DNA of 23,021 nucleotides from an uncultured Clostridia bacterium. Lineage in GTDB: Bacteria; Bacillota_A; Clostridia; Oscillospirales; Acutalibacteraceae. Shown here piece after piece: positions 1 through 6,095 of this stretch (the stretch's first letter is position 1; every line of letters starts with the position of its first letter). A program made the position numbers and the translations under genes. The DNA is taken from contig CALWIE010000018.1 of NCBI GenBank assembly GCA_944380625.1, positions 1 through 23,021 on the forward strand, read 5' to 3'. The notes under the pieces were generated by a model, which was not told where the DNA came from, searched no databases, and saw only the letters and a list, made by a program, of their open reading frames with translations.

Positions 1-1956
1 CTCCTGACCCGAGGGGACCGCGTAGCCCTCGGCGTACCGGGCGGGGATGCCTGCGGCCCGGAGCAGGGCCACGGCCGCCGTGGCAAAGTGGACGCAGTAC
101 CCCTGGCGGCTCTCAAAGAGGAAGGACTCCACAAAGTCCTCCCCCTCCGGCAGGACGGGAGGGCTGAGGGTGTAGGCGCACTGGGCGGCCAGGGTGTTCG
201 CGATGCGCCGGGCTACGGCCACGGGGGAGTTTGAGCCCGCGTCCACCGTGTTTTCCGTGAGGGGCTGGTAAAACACGTTCTCCTCCAGATATTGGCGCAG
301 GGTCTCCAGGAGCTCCTGGGGGAGCTGGGTGTAGTGGTCGTAGGCAAAGCGGGTGTAGGCCTCCACCCCCTGGACCGCCGCCTGCTGCTCCGGCGTCAGG
401 TAGGCCAGGGCCTCCTGGGGGACCGTCCAGAGGTCGACCTCCCGCCAGGAGAGGGCGTTTCCCGCCTCGTCCCGGGTGGGGACGTCGATCCAGGCCAGAA
501 TCCGCATGAGCTCTCCCATTTCCTCCGAGGAAATCGCCTCCAGGGAAGAGAGGTTCTTCTCCCGGAGGAACCCGCTTAAAATGGCGTTTGCCACCCGGGC
601 GGGATAGGCGGTCTTCTGGTCAGGCACCCCCCAGGCGGACAAGGTGTAGGAGGAGGTGCCGCTGATAACCCGGGAGGACTGCAAGAAGCCGTCCTCCACG
701 TACTCCATGGACTCCAGGTCCACGCTCTCCTCCCAAAGGCCGTAGGGAGTGTAGAGGCAGCGGGGGTTCCCCTCCAGGTTTTCCACCCAGAGGGTGTAGG
801 CCTGGGGGGTCTCCGCGTAGAAGAGCTTCCGGAACCGGTCCATCAGGGTCTGGGGGCAAATCCCCTCCAGCTGGCTCTCCAGCTCCCGCCAGTCCTGGGA
901 GGACAACCTCTCCCAGCTGCGGCCGGTGTACTCGCTGCCCACAAAGCTCTTCAGGTAGTCCTTTTCCCGGTTGCTCACGTCGTAAGCGGGGGCGATCCCC
1001 TGGAGGTTTTCCCATTGATACCGCACCCGCAGGACGGTCTCCCCGGTGTAGCTGCGGCTGCCCAGGGAGTCCAGCCGGACCTGGCTGCCGCTGTTGCCCA
1101 CCCCTCCCTTCAGGGCGGCCTCCAGGCCAAAGCCGTGGGTCAGCCCCTCCCGGAGCTCGGCGGCCAGACGGGGGCGCTGGTAGCCCTCCTGGGGAAAGAG
1201 AAGGCCGGTCAGAACCATGCACAGGGCTGCCGCCGGCAGCAGGGCCAGGGCGGCCGGGCGGGCGGACAAAAGGCCCGCGGCGTGAAACCCCTTTTTGTCT
1301 TCCACCAGCCGGTGGCGCCTGCCCAGGGTGGAGGAGAACAGCAGCAGCGCCAGCCAAAACAGCAGCAAGGCCCCCAAAAAGGGCGCCGGGGGCACCAGGG
1401 AGATCACCATGGGCACTGACACCGCCAGACCTGTGAGGCAAAAGGCCCCCAGGCCGCTTTTCCGCCCAGCCAGGAACCAGCCGAGGAAAAAGAGGTAGGG
1501 GAAGAGGAACAGGCAGCAGAACACCGTGCACTGAAAGCGCACCTGCTGGAGCTCCTGGGTCTGGGTGAGCAGGATGGGCAGGGCCACCCCCAGCTTTTCC
1601 CCGTAGGCTTCCAGAATCCGGTTGACCGTGTGGGCGCAGCCCTGGACCAGGTCCTCAAAGAGGAAAAAGACCAGGCCGATCCACACCCCCAGGCCGGCCA
1701 GGGAGACGATCCAGGAGGGGCGCCTCCCCGCAAACAGGGCCAGGCAGAACCCAAGGCAGGCCGCCCCGGAGGCCGCCACCGGCCCCAGGGAAAGGGGCAC
1801 CTGGAAGGCTCCGAACAGGCACCCCAGGCTCCCGGCGGCCCCCAGCAGGAGCAGCGCCCCATAGAAGAGGGCCTGGGAAAAGCCCCCCGGCTCGGGGTAG
1901 AGGATGCGGGGCTTGTCCAGCAGGCGGGGCGCCTCCCCGGCTTCGCTTCTCTTCAT
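1..1956 (-). CDS. Transglutaminase-like membrane protein (TgpA type), 3' end outside window
   Basis: The frame from the ATG at 1956 stays open to the window edge (652 codons seen), so the C-terminus is missing. The N-terminal third is rich in hydrophobic stretches, about six likely membrane helices. A long extracytoplasmic segment follows, then the start of a transglutaminase core with the motif GYCVHFATAAVALLRAAGIP. The Cys in it, about residue 621, fits the catalytic Cys of the papain-like fold. The His and Asp of the triad would lie beyond position 1. The start is supported by AAGGAGGT about 6 nt upstream. It is the last gene of MoxR-DUF58-transglutaminase, 12 nt after the DUF58 gene; this trio is a recurrent bacterial arrangement. 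In the family it is taken to act on proteins or peptides outside the membrane, but substrate and physiological role are not known. Family assignment is firm; function is inference. Confidence 0.88.
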   Translation of the reverse strand, partial: MKRSEAGEAPRLLDKPRILYPEPGGFSQALFYGALLLLGAAGSLGCLFGAFQVPLSLGPVAASGAACLGFCLALFAGRRPSWIVSLAGLGVWIGLVFFLFEDLVQGCAHTVNRILEAYGEKLGVALPILLTQTQELQQVRFQCTVFCCLFLFPYLFFLGWFLAGRKSGLGAFCLTGLAVSVPMVISLVPPAPFLGALLLFWLALLLFSSTLGRRHRLVEDKKGFHAAGLLSARPAALALLPAAALCMVLTGLLFPQEGYQRPRLAAELREGLTHGFGLEAALKGGVGNSGSQVRLDSLGSRSYTGETVLRVRYQWENLQGIAPAYDVSNREKDYLKSFVGSEYTGRSWERLSSQDWRELESQLEGICPQTLMDRFRKLFYAETPQAYTLWVENLEGNPRCLYTPYGLWEESVDLESMEYVEDGFLQSSRVISGTSSYTLSAWGVPDQKTAYPARVANAILSGFLREKNLSSLEAISSEEMGELMRILAWIDVPTRDEAGNALSWREVDLWTVPQEALAYLTPEQQAAVQGVEAYTRFAYDHYTQLPQELLETLRQYLEENVFYQPLTENTVDAGSNSPVAVARRIANTLAAQCAYTLSPPVLPEGEDFVESFLFESRQGYCVHFATAAVALLRAAGIPARYAEGYAVPSGQE

Positions 1957-1968
1957 GGGAACACCTCC

Positions 1969-3135
1969 TTACAGCAGGAATCCGTTAAGGCCTTCGGCCA
2001 CCCGGCCGGGGCGCAGAAGGGTGACCCCCTCCCCGGCCTCCCGGGCGGCGTCCGGATCCCCAGAGGCCCGCAGCACACTGATCCGGGCGGCGGGATACCG
2101 GTCCCGGAGCAGGGCCAAGACCGGGGGCTGGGGCTTGCAGCACAGGTAGAGCCCGTGGGAAATCCCCGGGGGCAGGGCCTCCCCCTCCAGGGAGGGCAGG
2201 GGGGAGAGCCCCTCCCCCCAGAGGATCTCCCGCCACACAGGCAGCAAGTCCTCCTCCTGGGCGATCTCCAGGCAGCGCAGGCAGCCCAGGCGCTTGTCCC
2301 AATAGGCCGCCCGGTGGGCCAGCTCCCCCTCCGCCAAAAACTGGGACAGGGTGGCAAAGGCCTCCAGCAGGGCGTCCGCCTCCAGGCCGGAGCCGTTGAG
2401 GTCCAGCAGGAAGAGGAGGTGGTCCGAAAGGGGAAGACCCAGCTCCTTGATGAGGGGCCGCCCCACTTTTTGGGAGAGCTTCCAGTGGACCCGGGAGAGC
2501 CGGTCCCCCTCCCGCCACTCCCGCAGGGCGAAGAGCTCCGTGGGGTCGTCCCCGGCCTTGCGCTGGGAGTAGCGCTCCCCCTCCCCGTCGGGAGAGCCGC
2601 CCTCCCGCGCCTCCAGGTCCACCCCGGCCACGGCGGGCCAGAAGCAGACGGCCGCCCTCTGGCGCCGGCCCCGGAACAGGGGCAGGGAGACAATCCCCAA
2701 ATAGTCGCAGACCCAAAGCTTGTCCAGCCTGCACTCCACCACCCCGCAGGTGGGCGAGGAGAGCTGGTGCTCCAGCACCTGGGGCTGGGGGGCGGCGGTA
2801 AAGGTGAAGCGCTCTGTCTCCCGCTGGCCGGTGAGGGTGTTCTCCACAGTGAGGCGAGCTCGGACCTGGCCGCTGAAAAAGGGGGTGGCGTTTCGCACCT
2901 CCAGCCGCAGGGGGACAGCCTCCCCCCTCCGGGCGCCGGGGGATTTTTCCCCCGGGCGCCCCACCGAGAGGGCCACCCGGGCCCCCAGCATCCCGGGCAG
3001 GGAGAGGAGCAGGGCCATCACCGGGAATAAAAGGGACAGGGCGAACACGTAAAGGGAGAGATACCCGTTGTAGCAGACGAAAAACAGGCCGGTACACAAA
3101 AGCACCAGCAGATAGCGCAGCCGGTTCTTCAGCAC
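1969..3135 (-). CDS. DUF58 domain protein with N-terminal membrane anchor
   Basis: Encodes 388 residues starting with GTG at 3135, preceded by a purine-rich AGGGGGGAGGG site. The first 50 residues hold two hydrophobic helices (LLVLLCTGLFFVCY and FALSLLFPVMALLL). A beta-rich region follows, then the DUF58 signature around residues 205-235: ELFALREWREGDRLSRVHWK followed by a conserved lysine-rich tail (LIKELGL). The end of the protein resembles the von Willebrand A-like part of these proteins, with LLFLLDLNGSG as the first strand. DUF58 proteins are encoded beside MoxR ATPases and transglutaminases and are thought to be the substrate-binding partner of the MoxR chaperone. Their biochemistry is not settled. 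The gene lies 14 nt after the MoxR gene and 12 nt before the transglutaminase gene, so co-transcription is nearly certain. Confidence 0.9.
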   Translation of the reverse strand: MLKNRLRYLLVLLCTGLFFVCYNGYLSLYVFALSLLFPVMALLLSLPGMLGARVALSVGRPGEKSPGARRGEAVPLRLEVRNATPFFSGQVRARLTVENTLTGQRETERFTFTAAPQPQVLEHQLSSPTCGVVECRLDKLWVCDYLGIVSLPLFRGRRQRAAVCFWPAVAGVDLEAREGGSPDGEGERYSQRKAGDDPTELFALREWREGDRLSRVHWKLSQKVGRPLIKELGLPLSDHLLFLLDLNGSGLEADALLEAFATLSQFLAEGELAHRAAYWDKRLGCLRCLEIAQEEDLLPVWREILWGEGLSPLPSLEGEALPPGISHGLYLCCKPQPPVLALLRDRYPAARISVLRASGDPDAAREAGEGVTLLRPGRVAEGLNGFLL

Positions 3136-3149
3136 GTGCCCTCCCCCCC

Positions 3150-4085
3150 TTACACCACCCGGGGCTGGGGCACGGACTCCAGCACCTCCTGGAGCAGGGC
3201 CCGGGCGTCCCGGCCGGCCATGCGGGCCTGGGGATCCAGGGCGATGCGGTGCCCCAGGACGCTGTGGTACAGCAGGCGCACGTCCTCGGGGATGACGTAG
3301 TCCCGGCCGGCCATCCAGGCGGAGGCCCGGCTGGCCCGGATCAAGGCGCCCCCCGCCCGGGGGCTGGCCCCCAGCCGGATGAGGGGGTGGGCCCGGGTGG
3401 CGGCGCAGAGCTTGGCCACGTAAAAATACAGGTCGTCGGACACATAAACCTGGGCGGGCCCCTCCTGCATGGCCAGCACGTCCTCCAGGGCGGCGGCGGG
3501 CCGGACCTGGTTTACCGGCCGGTCCCCCTCGGTCTGCTTGAGGACCAGCACCTCCTGGTCCAGGGCGGGGTAGCCGATGGAAAGCCGCATCATAAACCGG
3601 TCCAGCTGGGACTCGGGCAGCAGTTGGGTGCCGGCGGAACCCACCGGGTTCTGGGTGGCGATCACCGTAAAGGGCCGGGGCAGCGGGTGGGACAGGCCGT
3701 CCACGGTGACCTGTCCCTCCTCCATGGCCTCCAGCAGGGCGCTTTGGGTTTTGGCGCTGGTGCGGTTGATCTCATCGGCCAAAAACAGGTTGCACAAAAT
3801 GGCCCCCGGCCGGTAGGAGAGCTCCCCGGTAGTACGGTCCGGGGCGGAAAAACCCACCACGTCTGCGGGCATGACCTCCGGGGTGAACTGCACCCGGTTG
3901 TAGTCCAGGCCCATGGCCCGGGAAAAGGCCAGGGCCAGGGTGGTCTTCCCCACGCCGGGGTTGTCCTCCAGCAGGATGTGCCCCCGGGCCAGAATGGCCA
4001 TGAGCACCTTGCACACCACCGCGTCCTTGCCCAGGATCACCCGGCGCACCTCGTTGACCACGGCCAGAGCTTTTGGCTGAAGCAT
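3150..4085 (-). CDS. MoxR-family AAA+ ATPase
   Basis: A 311-residue AAA+ protein, the usual length for a MoxR ATPase. The Walker A motif is NPGVGKTT (residues 42-49), Walker B is FLADEIN (101-107), and the sensor region contains VIATQNP. The arginine-finger and lid region is intact up to the C-terminus. The ATG at 4085 has AGGAGGGGG about 7 nt upstream. MoxR proteins work as chaperone-like remodelling ATPases, often on a von Willebrand A or DUF58 partner, which here is the next gene. It is the first gene of the operon and has a recognisable promoter about 65 nt upstream. The substrate is unknown. Cytoplasmic by sequence: no signal peptide or membrane segment. Confidence 0.95.
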   Translation of the reverse strand: MLQPKALAVVNEVRRVILGKDAVVCKVLMAILARGHILLEDNPGVGKTTLALAFSRAMGLDYNRVQFTPEVMPADVVGFSAPDRTTGELSYRPGAILCNLFLADEINRTSAKTQSALLEAMEEGQVTVDGLSHPLPRPFTVIATQNPVGSAGTQLLPESQLDRFMMRLSIGYPALDQEVLVLKQTEGDRPVNQVRPAAALEDVLAMQEGPAQVYVSDDLYFYVAKLCAATRAHPLIRLGASPRAGGALIRASRASAWMAGRDYVIPEDVRLLYHSVLGHRIALDPQARMAGRDARALLQEVLESVPQPRVV

Positions 4086-4150
4086 GAAGATCCCCCTCCT
4101 TGACGGCCTCCCCTGGGGCAGGCCGGTCGATTGCCATAGGATAGCAATTT

Positions 4151-4180
4151 AGTATACCACAGAACCCCTCCCCAGGGCAA
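4151..4180 (-). promoter_or_regulatory. Sigma-A type promoter for the MoxR-DUF58-transglutaminase operon
   Basis: Reading the minus strand, TTGCCC (4180-4175) and TATACT (4156-4151) are separated by 18 bp. The expected start of transcription leaves a leader of roughly 60 nt before the MoxR ATG. The match is to the consensus only. Confidence 0.6.
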
Positions 4181-4214
4181 CCCGGAGGCCGGATTTTGCC
4201 GGGGCGGCAAGGTC

Positions 4215-4244
4215 TTGCGCGGCGCGGCCTTCTCCTGCTATAAT
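4215..4244 (+). promoter_or_regulatory. Promoter for the nucleotidyltransferase-fold gene
   Basis: TTGCGC (4215-4220), 18 bp spacer, TATAAT (4239-4244). The predicted transcription start near 4251 lies only about 14 nt before the ATG at 4265. This favours that ATG over the GTG at 4256, which would be almost leaderless. Confidence 0.65.
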
Positions 4245-4264
4245 AGAGAGCAGAGGTGAGGGCG

Positions 4265-5362
4265 ATGACGGCGGCACAGGCAAAGAAGCTTTCTGAGGAG
4301 TGGGCCCGGGCCCAGGGAAAATCCCTGCGGGGCCTTGTGGGGGCCTACCTCTCCGGTTCCATTTTAGAGGCGGCGGAGGACGCCCCCTGGCCGGAGGTCT
4401 CCGATGTGGACGTGGTGCTGGTGTTCTCCCCCGGCTGCCGGCCGGAAAAGCTGGGAAAACTCATGTATCGGGGGCTCCTGCTAGAGGGGACCTGCCTGGA
4501 AGAGGGGGAGTTCTCCTCCTTAGAGGGGGTGCTCTCCACCCACTACCTGGCCTACGCCCTGAACCGGGGCCAGATCCTGTGGGACCCCCACGGCCGCCTG
4601 GAGGAGCTCCACCGGCAGGTGGCCTCCCAGTACGCCCAGCCCCAGTGGGTCCAGGCCCGGATCGGCTCCCAGCTGGAACGGGTGCGGCAGGGGCTTTCGG
4701 CCCCCCTGCCCGAGGGGTGGCCCCAGCAGGTAAACGCCGTGCTGTTCCCCGTGGGGGTCACCTGCTTCCCGGTGCTCCTGGCCGACCTGCGCAACTGCAC
4801 CGTCCGCCGGCGCTACGCCGCCGCCCGGGAGGTCCTGGAGCGCCGGGGCCTTTTGAAGGAATACCCCCGGCTGCTGGGGCTGCTGGCCCCCCGCCCCCTG
4901 GGGAAAGAGAGGCTTTTGGCCCACTGGGAGGCCCTCTCCCAGACCTTCTCCCTGGCTTCGGAGAGCCGGGGGCCCTCCCAGGGGTACCCCTTCCGCAGCG
5001 ACATCTCCCCCCAGGGCAAAAAGGCGGCCCTGGAGGGCTGCCGGGAACTGCTCTCCTCCCCCTGGCCGGAGGAGGCCGCCTTTTGGATGGGGGCGACCTT
5101 CGCCCGGTGCCAGATCATCCTGGAGATGGACGACCCCCAAACGGCCCGCCGGAGGCTGGCCGCCTTTCAGGCCTTTTTTGAGGACCTGGGCCTTGGGACC
5201 CAGGAGGGCCTCCGCCGCCGGAGGGAAGAGGTCTTAAACGCCCTGCCCTGGCTGGAGGCGCTGGCCCGGGAGGTGTCCCGGCGAAGAATTTTGTCGGAAG
5301 ATTTTTACACAAAAACAGTTGACAAAACCGGGCCGGAATGCTATAGTGAGGACGTATTCTGA
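4265..5362 (+). CDS. Nucleotidyltransferase-fold protein of unknown substrate
   Basis: A protein of 365 residues. Near the N-terminus are G31-S32 and then SDVDVVLV (S46, D47, D49), the GS...DxD signature of the polymerase-beta nucleotidyltransferase fold found in antibiotic adenylyltransferases, MNT toxins-antitoxins and CCA enzymes. The rest is a helical region without a motif I recognise. The third carboxylate of the fold is not obvious; E66/E68 in the GEFSS region are possible. I cannot say whether it modifies a small molecule, RNA or protein. It stands alone with its own promoter, and no partner such as a HEPN gene is adjacent. The ATG at 4265 is chosen because AGAGGTGAGG precedes it at good distance and the promoter lies just upstream. 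Its last 15 codons overlap a strong promoter for the next transcript. Confidence 0.8.
   Translation: MTAAQAKKLSEEWARAQGKSLRGLVGAYLSGSILEAAEDAPWPEVSDVDVVLVFSPGCRPEKLGKLMYRGLLLEGTCLEEGEFSSLEGVLSTHYLAYALNRGQILWDPHGRLEELHRQVASQYAQPQWVQARIGSQLERVRQGLSAPLPEGWPQQVNAVLFPVGVTCFPVLLADLRNCTVRRRYAAAREVLERRGLLKEYPRLLGLLAPRPLGKERLLAHWEALSQTFSLASESRGPSQGYPFRSDISPQGKKAALEGCRELLSSPWPEEAAFWMGATFARCQIILEMDDPQTARRRLAAFQAFFEDLGLGTQEGLRRRREEVLNALPWLEALAREVSRRRILSEDFYTKTVDKTGPECYSEDVF
5319..5347 (+). promoter_or_regulatory. Near-consensus promoter inside the 3' end of the nucleotidyltransferase gene
   Basis: TTGACA (5319-5324), exactly 17 bp spacer, TATAGT (5342-5347). Transcription would begin near 5354, just before the stop codon at 5360-5362. 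It would give either a short RNA ending at the hairpin at 5378-5438 or a roughly 185-nt leader for the cold-shock gene. Confidence 0.75.
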
Positions 5363-5540
5363 TAGCACGGACGATGGACTCACAGCTTTTGTAAGTCATT
5401 CAAGGGTTTGATGATTTACACAAGCTGTGAGTTTTTTTAGAAGCCGGGGGTCTCCTCTAGCGTGAAGCCTCTCAAACCCTGGGCAACCGGGGCCGGCGCT
5501 GCTAGCATAATACGATCTTTTATGATGGAGGTGCCGATTT
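5354..5540 (+). promoter_or_regulatory. Candidate regulatory leader of the cold-shock gene
   Basis: The stretch between the promoter at 5319-5347 and the cold-shock ATG holds the stem-loop at 5378-5438. It also holds a downstream segment at 5472-5480 (TCAAACCCT) that is perfectly complementary to 5403-5411 (AGGGTTTGA) at the apex of that stem-loop. The two pairings are mutually exclusive or could form a pseudoknot. Long structured leaders are usual for cold-shock mRNAs. A weak -10-like CATAAT at 5506-5511 could give a shorter leader instead. The regulatory role is inference. Confidence 0.4.
5378..5438 (+). terminator. Long stem-loop with U-tract (terminator or attenuator)
   Basis: The arms 5378-5403 and 5407-5432 pair over about 22 bp with one mismatch (T5389/C5421), one G-T wobble and a small bulge. 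Seven T residues follow (5432-5438). It has the shape of an intrinsic terminator but is longer and more AT-rich than the other terminators in this window. It can end the nucleotidyltransferase mRNA, and equally a short RNA begun at about 5354. Confidence 0.75.
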
Positions 5541-5750
5541 ATGAACGGTACAGTCAAGTGGTTCAACGCGGAAAAAGGTTATGGCTTCATCTCTAACGAC
5601 GAGGGCGGCGACGACGTGTTCGTGCATTTCTCCGCCATCGTGGCCGACGGCTTCAAGACCCTGGAAGAGGGCCAGAAGGTGACCTTCGAGACTGAGCCCG
5701 ATCCCAAGAACAGCGCCAAGCTGCGCGCTGTCAACGTCCAGAAGATCTGA
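5541..5750 (+). CDS. Cold-shock protein, CspA family
   Basis: A 69-residue single cold-shock domain, full family length. RNP1 is KGYGFI (residues 13-18) and RNP2 is VFVHF (27-31). The N-terminus [17 protein letters not shown] is the classic form. These small beta-barrel proteins bind single-stranded RNA and DNA, melt RNA structure and help transcription antitermination and translation, mostly in the cytoplasm. The ATG at 5541 follows GGAGGTG by 7 nt. It is a one-gene unit with its own terminator directly after the stop. Codon use is less biased to G/C-rich alternatives at few sites, as expected for a highly expressed gene. It may be regulated through the leader described upstream. Confidence 0.97.
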   Translation: MNGTVKWFNAEKGYGFISNDEGGDDVFVHFSAIVADGFKTLEEGQKVTFETEPDPKNSAKLRAVNVQKI

Positions 5751-5768
5751 GTTCTTTTGGAAAAACCG

Positions 5769-5805
5769 GGGACGCCCCTTCCCATGGGAGGGCGTCCCTT
5801 TTTTT
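5769..5805 (+). terminator. Intrinsic terminator of the cold-shock gene
   Basis: GGGACGCCC (5769-5777) pairs with GGGCGTCCC (5790-5798), followed by seven T (5799-5805). It starts 18 nt after the stop codon. Confidence 0.92.
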
Positions 5806-5816
5806 GCAAAAAAGGG

Positions 5817-5845
5817 TTGACAAGGCCCCTTTTATCCGCTATAAT
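5817..5845 (+). promoter_or_regulatory. Consensus promoter of the tRNA-Gly gene
   Basis: TTGACA (5817-5822), 17 bp, TATAAT (5840-5845): a perfect sigma-A consensus. It begins 11 nt after the preceding terminator's T-run. The predicted transcript starts about 25 nt before the mature tRNA. Confidence 0.9.
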
Positions 5846-5876
5846 GATCGAGCGCTGAAAAAGCGGCGCCTGTTGC

Positions 5877-5952
5877 GCGGGAGTAGCTCATCTGGTAGAG
5901 CGCCACCTTGCCAAGGTGGAGGTAGCGAGTTCGAGCCTCGTCTTCCGCTCCA
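5877..5952 (+). tRNA. tRNA-Gly (anticodon GCC), CCA encoded
   Basis: A full cloverleaf can be drawn. The acceptor is GCGGGAG/CTTCCGC with one G-T, the D arm is GCTC/GAGC, and the anticodon stem is CCACC/GGTGG around loop TTGCCAA. The T arm is GCGAG/CTCGT around TTCGAGC. The discriminator base is T, followed by encoded CCA (5950-5952). The anticodon GCC reads GGC and GGT, the preferred Gly codons in this GC-rich genome. It is a single-gene unit with its own promoter and terminator. Confidence 0.97.
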
Positions 5953-5959
5953 GCTGCGG

Positions 5960-5989
5960 ACGGCCTTCCCAAAAGGGAGGGCCGTTTTT
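5960..5989 (+). terminator. Intrinsic terminator of the tRNA-Gly gene
   Basis: The 11-bp stem 5960-5970 / 5975-5985 has an AAAA loop and one G-T pair, followed by a T-rich tail. It lies 7 nt after the CCA end. Confidence 0.92.
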
Positions 5990-6017
5990 CTTTTGCCCGG
6001 ATTTTCCAGCGGGAAGG

Positions 6018-6046
6018 TGGCGCCCGGGGGGATTGTGTGCTATGAT
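6018..6046 (+). promoter_or_regulatory. Possible promoter of the GH127 gene
   Basis: TATGAT (6041-6046) is a fair -10. The -35 at 17 bp is TGGCGC, which is poor. An activator could be needed. Tentative. Confidence 0.35.
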
Positions 6047-6095
6047 AGTCCTGAAAAAGGCGGGGCTGCCCCGCCCAGAAAGGGAGCGAGTGTCT

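Noticed and set aside
1630..3030. 466-codon plus-strand open frame
   Set aside because: Antisense to the transglutaminase and DUF58 genes; low-complexity G/P/Q/E composition and no motif.
4345..5140. Minus-strand open frames opposite the nucleotidyltransferase gene
   Set aside because: No motifs or ribosome sites. The plus-strand frame has promoter, Shine-Dalgarno sequence and the GS...DxD signature.
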